Position numbers and translations under genes: made by a program | Part shown: piece after piece, positions 44,083 to 53,062 of the stretch | How the letters are laid out: every line of letters starts with the position of its first letter | Numbering within the stretch: position 1 is the stretch's first letter | Assembly (NCBI GenBank): GCA_965223435.1 | Contig: CBDCWQ010000023.1 | Location: 372,001-436,000, forward strand | Direction of reading: 5' to 3' | Source of the DNA: CBDCWQ01 sp965223435 | GTDB lineage: Bacteria; Myxococcota; Kuafuiibacteriia; Kuafuiibacteriales; Kuafuiibacteriaceae | DNA length: 64,000 nucleotides | Notes under the pieces: generated by a model | Seen by the model: the letters and a program-made list of their open reading frames with translations, nothing else | The model's database searches: none | What the model was told of the DNA's origin: nothing

Positions 44083-45613
44083 TAGTACCCCTTGCCGGAA
44101 GTCCGATCCGGGTTTCGGGAATAAAATCAGGCCGGGCGTGATCTTATAGACATGAGCCCAGGGCCGGCAGCGAAGAAGCTTGTGATCCCACGTCGAGTTC
44201 GGAGGGATTTGAGGTTTCTCGTTCGTCGCCAACGTGCTCCGCACGGAGTCGTTGTGCGGGCCCAGATGGTGTTGATGGCGCGGCAGGGCATGGGCACGGC
44301 GGAGATCGCAAGGCGGCTCAGTGTCACGGGAAGAACCGTGAGGAAGTGGAAGCGGCGTTTCTCCGAAAACCCCAGCGTCGAGAGCCTACAAGACGGAGCG
44401 CGGTCTGGGCGCCCCGCGCAGATCCCAGTGGAGATGAGGTGTCAGTTGGTCCAACTCGCTTGTCACCGCCCAGACGAGGATGAACATCCAGCGCCTTTTC
44501 GAGATCTTTGGACGTATAGAGCGCTGGCAGATGCCCTGGAGTCGTCTACGGGTTGCCGAATCAGTGTGAGCGAGGTGGGCCGAATTCTCCGGTTCGAGAA
44601 CCTGCGCCCCCATAGGGTTCGCCAATGGTTGAAATCCTCCGACGCGAATTTCCTCGCGAAGGCCAAACGTATTTGTCGACTGTACCTCCGTCCTCCAAAG
44701 GATGCAGTGGTGGTGTGCGTAGACGAAAAACCCATGCAAGTGCTTGAGCGAAAAAGCCCGACGCACCGGAATCCCTTTGATGGCTCGGTGCGCTACGAGT
44801 ACGAGTACAAACGCCACGGCACCCAGTGCCTGTTGGCTGCCTTCAACGTAAAAACAGGCCGGGTCTTGGGCCGTGTGGTTCCCCACCGAAGCGCCGATGC
44901 CCTCGTTTCATTCATGAACGAACTGGCCCGCAAATACTCGGATAAGAAGATTTATGTGGTGTGGGACAATCTCAATACGCACTATGACGGTCGGGCAGAA
45001 CGATGGAAGGCTTTCAACCGCCGGCATGGGCATCGTTTTCACTTCGTATATACCCCAAAGCACGCGTCCTGGATGAACCAAGTCGAGATCTGGTTCTCTA
45101 TCCTGCACCGACGCATCCTCAAATATGGCGATTTCTCTTCACACCGGGTGCAGGCGAAACGCGTGGTGGGCTTCATCAAGCACTGGAACCGGTATGAGGG
45201 TCACCCGTTTCGCTGGACATGGAGGACCGATAAGTTACAAAATGAGCAGCGTCTGGCCGCGTAGTCGGTCGGTGCCTGATCATGCCCGCCAAACCCAAAG
45301 CTGAGTCCAGAGACGCCACGCTCGTGGAAGAGGTTTTACACGCCGCGGGCGCCAAGCATCTCCGCGCCCGTAAACATGGCGTTGCGGTCATCGTCGAGTC
45401 TGGACCAGAGCGCGATCCCGTCAAGCACTTTCGCCTTCGTCGTGACACGGTGCATCTTTGGTGCCTTGACATGGCGAACTACTCTGGTCGCTGGGAACGA
45501 ACGCCTTTCCGAGACAATCTTAAGCCCTTGGTGAGGATGGTCTTGGAGAATTTCCCCTGGACACTCACGCCTATCGCAGAAAACCCGGAACGGACTTCCG
45601 ATCTCGAGCACTA
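44083..45613 (+). mobile_element. IS630-type insertion sequence with an extra gene, about 1.53 kb, flanked by TA duplications
   Basis: Both ends carry CTAGT, nine variable bases, then CGGAAGTCCGNTCCGGGTTT in inverted orientation (left 44082-44116, right 45580-45614). A TA lies at each boundary (44083-44084 and 45612-45613) within CTAG, the known preferred target of IS630. Removing the element with one TA restores the host beta-barrel gene in frame. It contains the transposase gene and a second frame of 110 codons. Confidence 0.88.
44152..45264 (+). CDS. IS630 family transposase
   Basis: A 370-residue transposase. The N-terminal helix-turn-helix region has AQMVLMARQGMGTAEIARRL and VTGRTVRKWKRRF. 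The DDE catalytic core includes VVVCVDEKPMQVLE with the first Asp, IYVVWDNLNTHY with the second, and KHASWMNQVEIWFSIL with the late Glu. Length and motif order match full-length IS630 enzymes, so it is probably active. The ATG at 44152 is 67 bases from the left end. Confidence 0.93.
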   Translation: MSPGPAAKKLVIPRRVRRDLRFLVRRQRAPHGVVVRAQMVLMARQGMGTAEIARRLSVTGRTVRKWKRRFSENPSVESLQDGARSGRPAQIPVEMRCQLVQLACHRPDEDEHPAPFRDLWTYRALADALESSTGCRISVSEVGRILRFENLRPHRVRQWLKSSDANFLAKAKRICRLYLRPPKDAVVVCVDEKPMQVLERKSPTHRNPFDGSVRYEYEYKRHGTQCLLAAFNVKTGRVLGRVVPHRSADALVSFMNELARKYSDKKIYVVWDNLNTHYDGRAERWKAFNRRHGHRFHFVYTPKHASWMNQVEIWFSILHRRILKYGDFSSHRVQAKRVVGFIKHWNRYEGHPFRWTWRTDKLQNEQRLAA

Positions 45614-45614
45614 G
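45282..45614 (+). CDS. Small protein carried within the IS630-type element
   Basis: A 110-residue protein (MPAKPKAESRDATLVEEVL) with balanced, protein-like composition: EEVLHAAGAKHLRARKHGVA, VIVESGPERDPVKHFRLRRD, then WCLDMANYSGRWERTPFRDN. It starts 17 bases after the transposase stop and ends on the TAG made by the right target duplication, so it lies wholly inside the element. I recognise no domain. It may be a passenger, a transposition accessory factor or an antidote-like gene. Confidence 0.6.
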   Translation: MPAKPKAESRDATLVEEVLHAAGAKHLRARKHGVAVIVESGPERDPVKHFRLRRDTVHLWCLDMANYSGRWERTPFRDNLKPLVRMVLENFPWTLTPIAENPERTSDLEH

Positions 45615-46098
45615 TCCGCCCGAGAGTTCGATTCGGAACCACTCTGTGGTCGCGACGGCGATCCGGGCCTCGGCGCCCACAGAAAAGGCCAGCGTCTGTT
45701 TGGGAGGCGCCGCTTCGACTGTGGTCTTGGCCTCGGTGGTGGTGCGCCGAACCCAAATGGCACCGGCGGTCCCTCCGGCGGCAACAAAAAATGGCCCCTG
45801 GTGCCAAACCCAAACATGGGCACCTAGGGCGGCTCTGTACCGCAACAGATCGATGGTCGTGAACTCGTCCGACAGCTGTTCTCGAAGACTCATTTCCAAG
45901 AGTACGCTGAAGGTCCAATTGTCTTGGGTCCGACCGACCCGTATCCCAGGGCCATGGGGGCCAAATGTTTCGCCGTCTGCACTCACCGCCCATCCAAGCG
46001 CGACTTCGAAGTGTACCGAGGGTTCTGCCGGCAATATGGGGACAGAGGTGGAAGGCGTTTGCTCATCGGCACGTGTCTTTGGGTTGTATTCCGACGCT

Positions 46099-47900
46099 AT
46101 GAGGGCTTGCAGCGTGGAGCGCACCACCAACGCGATCGCCTCGAGTTTCGCCGAAACGCGGCGCTCTTTTTTGTCGCGGATAGGTCTTCAACGTACGGTG
46201 CTCGCCTGGTGAGCGACGAAGTGGTCGCGGGGTTTGACAACAACGCCGAGGTTCTCGTGGTTACGCCGTTGCTAGCGGACCAACTGCGGGAAGCGGCGGA
46301 AGACGCCTCCAGCCGTTTCGACCCCGTGGCTTTCGCTGGATGTAACTCTGGCGATGCCTGTGCGCGTGGCTTCATTGAGCGCTTTGGGTTTCGTGCCTTC
46401 AGACGTCCGCTTTCTACCGAAGAAGTCACGCGCTATCTACTGCTGCACAACGGAATTGCCACCGAGAGTTTCGAACTTGGACTCCGTTGGGTGGTCACCG
46501 CAATGCTTCAGTCGTCCAATTTCCTATACCGCTCCGAACTTGGTACTGCTGCGGCGGGCTCCCGTCTCTATACGCTCGACCCCTTTGAGATCGCGACCGC
46601 ACTTTCGTATGGGATCACTGGCACAATGCCCGATGATGTGCTTTTTGCTGCCGCTCAAAACGGGGAACTCAGTTCGTCCGTTGAGATCGAAGCCCAGGCG
46701 CGCCGACTTTTCGAACGCCCTGAGGCACTGCGTGGGGCACACCGTTTCTTTTCCCAATGGCTCGGCATCGATACGCTCGACACCGTTCCCAAAGACAGCG
46801 CTTTGTTTCCTTCTTTTGATGCTGATATCAGAAGACGTCTTCGCCGAGAGCTTGAGGTGTTTGTGGATTGGGTGATTCGGGAGGAGGGCGGTTCTCTTCA
46901 CGAACTCCTCACTGCTCCGTACACCTTTGTCGATGCGGATCTCGCTGAGTACTACGGAGTTGCATTTGACCCCGAAGCCCCCCAACGCGACGGTTTTTAT
47001 CAGGTCAGCTACGGGTCCGATCAGCAGGCAGGTTTACTCACCCAGGGCAGTGTGCTTGCAACCCACGCTCGGCCTAACGGAAGCTCGCCGATTCATAGAG
47101 GGCTTTTGGTCCGAGAACGTATGTTGTGTCAGGAGCTTCCCCCTCCGCCCCCTGGCGTCAATGCCGAGCCACCAGCACCCGACGAAAACGCTTCTGACCG
47201 CGTTCGTTACGCTGCCCATAGTCAGGACCCAGCGTGTGCGAGTTGCCACCGGCTGATCGACCCCATCGGCTTTGGCTTCGAACGCTTCGACGGTATCGGC
47301 CGGCCGCGTTCCGGCGCGGTCGATCATAGCGGCCACATCACCGAGGAGCAATCTGAGGCGCCGTTCTCTGGTCCCCAAGGGCTCGCTCAGCTTCTTTCTG
47401 ATCGAGAGGATATGGCTGACTGCTTTGCCGAGCAGTACTTCCGTTTTAGCGTGGGTGCCGCACCGGATGGCCCTCTACGCTGCGCCCTCGTCAACGTGCA
47501 AACAGCTTTCAAGGCCCAAGGCCGATCCATCGAGGCTTTGCTCCTCGCCTTAGTGGCGACGCCCCACTTTACAGCCCGGGTGGGTGACCCTGCGGGGCCC
47601 GAGGCCGAGGAGCCACCGCCCCCTCCTCGTCTTCCGCCGGCGCCAACCATGGAGCTTACGGTCGATGTTCACGTTGATTCGGACTGGGGCGTGGGTTACT
47701 GCCATCGAATTACGGTGACAAACGCAGGTGATACTGAGCTCGATTGGTCCGCGGTGATCGATGTGGATGGCACGATCTCGACCCATTGGAACGCCGTAGC
47801 CTCGGGTGATGCCGGGTCTATCACCTTCAGTGGCGTAGACTGGAACAATGTGATCAACGCCAACGAAACCGCTGCATTCGGATTTTGCGCGAATCGTTGA
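46099..47900 (+). pseudogene. DUF1592/DUF1588/DUF1585 protein with C-terminal CBM2-like domain; 5' end disrupted
   Basis: From about 46200 the frame encodes the planctomycete-cytochrome-like domain set: GFDNNAEVLVV (end of DUF1587), DUF1592 (FIERFGFRAFRRPLSTEEV), DUF1588 with a haem motif in CASCHRLIDPIGFGFERFDG, and DUF1585 near FAEQYFRFSVG. A proline-rich linker and a CBM2-like domain (DSDWGVGYCHRITVTNAGDT...NANETAAFGFC) follow. At the 5' end, VERTTNAIASSF in one frame looks like the DUF1587 start while FFVADRSSTYG continues in another. The signal peptide and N-terminal region are absent. It abuts the antisense barrel-gene fragment, so a rearrangement has removed the start. Confidence 0.75.
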
Positions 47901-48322
47901 GACGCCGGCGCGACCCATGTGGAGTTGGAGAAGCTTTGTCCAGAGACCCAAGTCGCGTTTCCGCTGGTTCGGGCGCACTCAAGTACAGCCACTCGGCTAC
48001 GGGCTCAACGCCGCATCTTGGCGGGGTGACTTATCGGTTCCCGGAAACCCTCAACCTGTCCGAGTTCGCCGAACTCAAACTTCGGCGGTACTCGTCTGCT
48101 TTGCGGCTGAAACAGTCTTCATCTTCTGACCGTCCGGGCATCGCCCTAAGGCCAGGCCCTTGAGAAATTGAGCACGGTCTTCGACCTACTAGGCAGTACG
48201 AGAAAGTGGTCGAAGTAAGGAGTGGGATCACCTTGTTTGGTGTGGCTTAGCGCTTTACCTTCCATTTTCTTGCGAGCTCGGTGGGGACGGTTGTGAGTTT
48301 TGAACGAGCCTAGGAAAAGAAG
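47901..48322. other. Non-coding region with a decayed fragment of a giant-protein C-terminus
   Basis: Bases 47938-48070 match 58951-59083, the beta-sandwich C-terminus of the split 1574-residue protein, at roughly 85 percent identity but with frame breaks. The remaining 250 bases show nothing except the GGAAAAGAAG ribosome site before the EGF-protein gene. Confidence 0.7.
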
Positions 48323-51300
48323 ATGAAAAATCGATCGGTTGTGTTTCTTGTTTCTGTTGTGTTGGGAGCGCCTGCGTGCAACCGCGACTTTCAGATTAAG
48401 CTCGGAGAGACCGTTGCCGAGAAGGAGATCGGCAGCGCCGGTGGTTCTTTGGAAACGCCGGATGGAATCGTTGCGGTCGAGATTCCGCCGGGAGCCCTGC
48501 CTGATGGGAGTTCAAACCCCATTACCGTGAAGACCGTGACAGAGGGGCCACCAGGAGCCTTGGGCCCAATGCTGGATTTTGGTCCGGATGGATTGAAGTT
48601 CGATATGCCCGTTCGTTTGACCCTGCCGGTTGGAGGAAAGACGCTCGCCGAACTGCAAGATGCCGTGTTGGCCTGGTGGAACGAAGACAACCAAACATGG
48701 GTTGCTCTGGATGACGTGGTGACCACTGTGGAGGCCGATGGTACGATCCAGATGAGCGGCTTGATCGAGCATTTTACCACGGCGGCTGTTGTGGGCGGTG
48801 CAGTGGTTGCTGGTGCAGTTGTTGTGGAAAACAACGACGATGACAGCTGCGATAGTTCGTGCGTTGTAGGACAGACAACAACAAGTTGCGAAGACACTCA
48901 GACCCAGGTCAAAACTGTGTGCGGATGTTTTTCGAATACGGTTACCAAGGTTAAGTGCGGTAGCCGCAAGGAATGCAAGTCGGGTGCGTGTGTCTGTGCC
49001 CCCGGCTACAGCGGTGCGGACTGCGGCACCAACATTGACGATTGTGCGTCCTCTCCATGCCAAAATGGGGGCACGTGCACAGACGGTGTGAACAGCTTCA
49101 CGTGTGCTTGCGCTGCTGGCTACACTGGGGCCACGTGCAGCACAAACATCGATGAATGCGCATCGTCTCCATGCCAAAATGGGGGCACGTGCACGGACGG
49201 TGTGAATAGCTTCACGTGTGCATGTGCTGCTGGGTACACGGGGGCCACGTGCAGCACGAATATCGATGAATGTGCATCGTCTCCATGCCAAAATGGGGGC
49301 ACGTGCACAGACGGTGTGAACAGCTTCACGTGTGCTTGCGCTGCTGGCTACACGGGGGCCACGTGCAGCACAAACATCGATGAATGCGCATCGTCTCCAT
49401 GCCAAAATGGGGGCACGTGCACAGACGGTGTGAACAGCTTCACGTGTGCTTGCGCTGCTGGCTACACTGGGGCCACGTGCAGCACAAACATCGATGAATG
49501 CGCATCGTCTCCATGCCAAAATGGGGGCACGTGCACGGACGGTGTGAACAGCTTCACGTGTGCTTGCGCTGCTGGGTACACGGGGGCCACGTGCAGCACA
49601 AACATCGATGAATGCGCATCGTCTCCATGCCAAAATGGGGGCACGTGCACGGACGGTGTGAATAGCTTCACGTGTGCATGTGCTGCTGGGTACACGGGGG
49701 CCACGTGCAGCACAAACATCGATGAATGCGCATCGTCTCCATGCCAAAATGGGGGCACGTGCACGGACGGTGTGAACAGCTTCACGTGTGCTTGTGCTGC
49801 TGGGTACACGGGGGCCACGTGCAGCACAAACATCGATGAATGCGCATCGTCTCCATGCCAAAATGGGGGCACGTGCACAGACGGTGTGAACAGCTTCACG
49901 TGTGCTTGCGCTGCTGGCTACACTGGGGCCACGTGCAGCACAAACATCGATGAATGCGCATCGTCTCCATGCCAAAATGGGGGCACGTGCACGGACGGTG
50001 TGAACAGCTTCACGTGTGCTTGCGCTGCTGGGTACACTGGGGCCACGTGCAGCACAAACATCGATGAATGCGCATCGTCTCCATGCCAAAACGGGGGCAC
50101 ATGCACGGACGGTGTGAACAGCTTCACGTGTGCATGTGCTGCCGGGTACACGGGGGCCACGTGCAGCACAAACATCGACGAATGTGCATCGTCTCCATGC
50201 CAAAACGGGGGCACGTGCACGGACGGTGTGAACAGCTTCACGTGTGCATGTGCTGCCGGGTACACGGGGGCCACGTGCAGCACGAATATCGACGAATGTG
50301 CATCGTCTCCATGCCAAAACGGGGGCACATGCACGGACGGTGTGAATAGCTTCACGTGTGCATGTGCTGCCGGGTACACGGGGGCCACGTGCAGCACGAA
50401 TATCGATGAATGCGCATCGTCTCCATGCCAAAATGGGGGCACGTGTACGGACGGCGTGAACAGTTTTACGTGCGCATGCGCTGCCGGCTACACAGGCGAT
50501 ACTTGTGGGACCAACGTTGACGACTGTGCGTCCTCCCCATGCCAAAATGGGGGCACGTGCACGGACGGTGTGGATGGCTTCACGTGTGCATGCACCGCGG
50601 GCTACACGGGGGCCACGTGCAGCACGAATATCGACGAATGTGCCTCGTCTCCATGCCAAAACGGGGGCACGTGCACGGACGGTGTGAATAGCTTCACGTG
50701 TGCATGTGCTGCCGGGTACACGGGGGCCACGTGCAGCACGAATATCGATGAATGCGCATCGTCTCCATGCCAAAATGGGGGCACGTGCACGGACGGTGTG
50801 AACAGCTTCACATGTGCATGCGCCGCCGGGTACACGGGGGCCACGTGCAGCACGAATATCGATGAATGCGCATCGTCTCCATGCCAAAATGGGGGCACGT
50901 GCACGGACGGCGTGAACAGTTTTACGTGCGCATGCGCTGCCGGCTACACAGGCGATACTTGTGGGGCCAACGTTGATGACTGTGCGTCCTCTCCATGCCA
51001 AAATGGAGGCACGTGCACGGACGGTGTGAATGGCTTCACGTGTGCATGCACCGCGGGCTACACGGGGGCCACGTGCAGCACGAATATCGATGAATGCGCA
51101 TCGTCTCCATGCCAAAACGGGGGCACATGCACGGATGGTGTGAATGGCTTCACGTGTGCATGTGCTGCTGGGTACACGGGGGCCACGTGCAGCACGAATA
51201 TCGATGAATGCGCATCGTCTCCATGCCAAAACGGGGGCACATGCACGGACGGCGTGAACAGTTTTACGTGCGCATGCGCCGCCGGCTACACGGGCGATAC

Positions 51301-53062
51301 TTGTGGGACCAACGTTGACGACTGTGCGTCCTCTCCATGCCAAAATGGGGGCACGTGCACGGACGGCGTGAATAGCTTCTCCTGCGCCTGTGCGCCTGGG
51401 TTTACCGGGCCCACCTGCAGCGATGCCGACGCTTGTGCTTCGTCTCCTTGCTTGAATGGAGGCACGTGCGCCCCCGACGGAGCGGGGGGCTTCATCTGTA
51501 CATGTGCTTCAGGTTACACGGGTACGACATGCGGCACAGACATCGATGACTGCGCATCGTCTCCTTGCTTGAACGGAGGGACGTGTACGGACGGCGTCAA
51601 TAGCTTCACGTGCGCTTGCGCTCCCGGGTACACGGGTACGACGTGCAGCACGGACATTGACGAATGTGCCTCGTCTCCATGCTTGAACGGGGGGACATGC
51701 ACGGACGGCGTAAACAGCTTTACGTGCGCTTGTGCCCCGGGCTACACAGGTGCGACCTGTGGCACGAATATCGATGACTGTGCGTCCTCTCCATGCCAAA
51801 ATGGAGGTACGTGCACGGACGGCGTGAATAGCTTCTCCTGCGCCTGTGCGCCTGGGTTTACCGGGCCCACTTGCAGCGATGCCGACGCTTGTGCTTCGTC
51901 TCCCTGCTTGAATGGAGGCACGTGCACCCCTGACGGAGCGGGGGGCTTCATCTGTACATGTGCTTCAGGTTACACGGGTACGACATGCGGCACAGACATC
52001 GATGACTGCGCATCGTCTCCCTGCTTGAACGGAGGGACGTGTACGGACGGCGTCAATAGCTTCACGTGCGCTTGCGCTCCCGGGTACACGGGTACGACGT
52101 GCAGCACGGACATTGACGAATGTGCCTCGTCTCCATGCTTGAACGGGGGGACATGCACGGACGGCGTAAACAGCTTTACGTGCGCTTGTGCCCCGGGCTA
52201 CACAGGTGCGACCTGTGGCACGAATATCGATGACTGCGCATCGTCTCCTTGTTTGAATGGAGGGACGTGCACCGATGGTGTGAATAGCTTTACGTGTGTT
52301 TGTGCTTCCGGCTATACGGGGGCCACCTGCGCGTCGTCGGACACCGGTGGGAGCTGTTCGCAGGGCCAGTATACCTGCGGAACAGGGGGCCCAGGGACGT
52401 GCATCGCCAATACAGCGGTCTGTGACGGTGAAAATGACTGCAACTCCGGGTTTGACGACGACGAAAATGCGGCCATTTGTGGTTGTGGCACGAACATGAT
52501 CGCTTGTCCAACGGGTCCTGCTGGATGCATCAACAACAGTCAATGGTGCGACGGCACCCCTGATTGTGCGGATGCCTCAGACGAAATCTTTAGTTGTTGT
52601 ACGGAGTTTCAATGTAGTGACGATTTTTCGTGCCTCGCTAGCAGTGCAGCGTGTGATGGGACGTGGAATTGTGGTAACGGCTCCGACGAAGCGGCTGCTG
52701 TTTGCGGCGACTGCTTACCTTCGCATTTTAGGTGCGCCGACGGGTTTGGCGGATGTCTTCCGAACGCGAAACTCTGTGATGGAGTAGATGACTGTAATTC
52801 AGGGTTTGTTGATGACGAGAGTTCCCTTCTTTGCGGCTCTACTTGCGGTTCGGGCCAGTTCGATTGCGGCGGTGGGGTCTGCATTGCGAATAGCGCGTGG
52901 TGTGACGGTACGGCGGACTGCACCGATGCCTCTGATGAAACGAGCTGTTGTGAAAGTCACCAATGCGGAGACTACAGTTGTGTAACAGCCTTAGGCGTTT
53001 GCGACGGGGTTTCTGATTGCTCGGACAACTCGGACGAAGCAGGCTGTAGCAGTGGTGGTTGA
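48323..53062 (+). CDS. Giant lipoprotein with ZU5-like domain, 29 EGF-like repeats and about six LDL-receptor class A repeats
   Basis: A 1579-residue exported protein. MKNRSVVFLVSVVLGAPACN gives a lipoprotein signal. Residues about 30-180 contain VAVEIPPGALPDG, as in ZU5-like domains. A cysteine bridge region is followed by 29 EGF-like repeats of 38 residues in the calcium-binding form, with NIDECASSPCQNGGTCTDG then a FTCACAAGYTGATC half. Copies 1-13 are nearly identical in DNA. Copies 21-24 are duplicated as 25-28 as a block. The last 250 residues hold LDLa modules with CDGxxDCxDxSDE. Each module needs three disulfides, so the chain must fold outside the cytoplasm. Adhesion or prey/host contact is inferred from architecture only. 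The ATG at 48323 has GGAAAAGAAG upstream. Confidence 0.88.
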   Translation: MKNRSVVFLVSVVLGAPACNRDFQIKLGETVAEKEIGSAGGSLETPDGIVAVEIPPGALPDGSSNPITVKTVTEGPPGALGPMLDFGPDGLKFDMPVRLTLPVGGKTLAELQDAVLAWWNEDNQTWVALDDVVTTVEADGTIQMSGLIEHFTTAAVVGGAVVAGAVVVENNDDDSCDSSCVVGQTTTSCEDTQTQVKTVCGCFSNTVTKVKCGSRKECKSGACVCAPGYSGADCGTNIDDCASSPCQNGGTCTDGVNSFTCACAAGYTGATCSTNIDECASSPCQNGGTCTDGVNSFTCACAAGYTGATCSTNIDECASSPCQNGGTCTDGVNSFTCACAAGYTGATCSTNIDECASSPCQNGGTCTDGVNSFTCACAAGYTGATCSTNIDECASSPCQNGGTCTDGVNSFTCACAAGYTGATCSTNIDECASSPCQNGGTCTDGVNSFTCACAAGYTGATCSTNIDECASSPCQNGGTCTDGVNSFTCACAAGYTGATCSTNIDECASSPCQNGGTCTDGVNSFTCACAAGYTGATCSTNIDECASSPCQNGGTCTDGVNSFTCACAAGYTGATCSTNIDECASSPCQNGGTCTDGVNSFTCACAAGYTGATCSTNIDECASSPCQNGGTCTDGVNSFTCACAAGYTGATCSTNIDECASSPCQNGGTCTDGVNSFTCACAAGYTGATCSTNIDECASSPCQNGGTCTDGVNSFTCACAAGYTGDTCGTNVDDCASSPCQNGGTCTDGVDGFTCACTAGYTGATCSTNIDECASSPCQNGGTCTDGVNSFTCACAAGYTGATCSTNIDECASSPCQNGGTCTDGVNSFTCACAAGYTGATCSTNIDECASSPCQNGGTCTDGVNSFTCACAAGYTGDTCGANVDDCASSPCQNGGTCTDGVNGFTCACTAGYTGATCSTNIDECASSPCQNGGTCTDGVNGFTCACAAGYTGATCSTNIDECASSPCQNGGTCTDGVNSFTCACAAGYTGDTCGTNVDDCASSPCQNGGTCTDGVNSFSCACAPGFTGPTCSDADACASSPCLNGGTCAPDGAGGFICTCASGYTGTTCGTDIDDCASSPCLNGGTCTDGVNSFTCACAPGYTGTTCSTDIDECASSPCLNGGTCTDGVNSFTCACAPGYTGATCGTNIDDCASSPCQNGGTCTDGVNSFSCACAPGFTGPTCSDADACASSPCLNGGTCTPDGAGGFICTCASGYTGTTCGTDIDDCASSPCLNGGTCTDGVNSFTCACAPGYTGTTCSTDIDECASSPCLNGGTCTDGVNSFTCACAPGYTGATCGTNIDDCASSPCLNGGTCTDGVNSFTCVCASGYTGATCASSDTGGSCSQGQYTCGTGGPGTCIANTAVCDGENDCNSGFDDDENAAICGCGTNMIACPTGPAGCINNSQWCDGTPDCADASDEIFSCCTEFQCSDDFSCLASSAACDGTWNCGNGSDEAAAVCGDCLPSHFRCADGFGGCLPNAKLCDGVDDCNSGFVDDESSLLCGSTCGSGQFDCGGGVCIANSAWCDGTADCTDASDETSCCESHQCGDYSCVTALGVCDGVSDCSDNSDEAGCSSGG
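49031..52335 (+). repeat. 114-base tandem repeat array encoding the EGF-like modules
   Basis: Units start every 114 bases (49031, then 13 units to 50513, seven more to 51311). The first 13 differ mainly at synonymous positions such as AATGGGG/AACGGGG, which points to recent tandem amplification or gene conversion. Confidence 0.9.

Larger units (their letters stand above)
43963..46130 (-). pseudogene. Beta-barrel-type exported protein gene, split by an IS630-type element
   Basis: The gene is in two parts: codons from about 46130 to 45612 and from 44084 to 43963. Joining them at one TA copy gives an uninterrupted frame, RIELSGGL-DVIFGAPSITY, ending VRAEPWPVRPRGLLSTVFVWP. The right part has alternating beta-strand sequence (PSVHFEVALGWAVSADGETFG, GPFFVAAGGTAGAIWVR) as in Myxococcota outer-membrane barrel domains. 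The 5' end is probably incomplete: no signal peptide is visible, and the sequence runs into the disrupted 5' end of the oppositely oriented DUF1592 gene. The 3' end is 40 bases from the ECF sigma start. Confidence 0.8.

Noticed and set aside
44131..45290. Inverted pair GCCGGGCGTGATC / GATCATGCCCGCC as ends of the IS630 element
   Set aside because: Imperfect and internal; the outer CGGAAGTCCG ends with TA duplications and exact gene restoration define the true borders.
48512..51343. 943-codon open frame antisense to the EGF array
   Set aside because: It only mirrors the 114-base repeats of the coding strand (repeats of the same residues) and has no signal or family motif.
49031..52335. Regular repeats considered as CRISPR
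   Set aside because: Units are 114 bases, contiguous, without unique spacers, and encode EGF modules.
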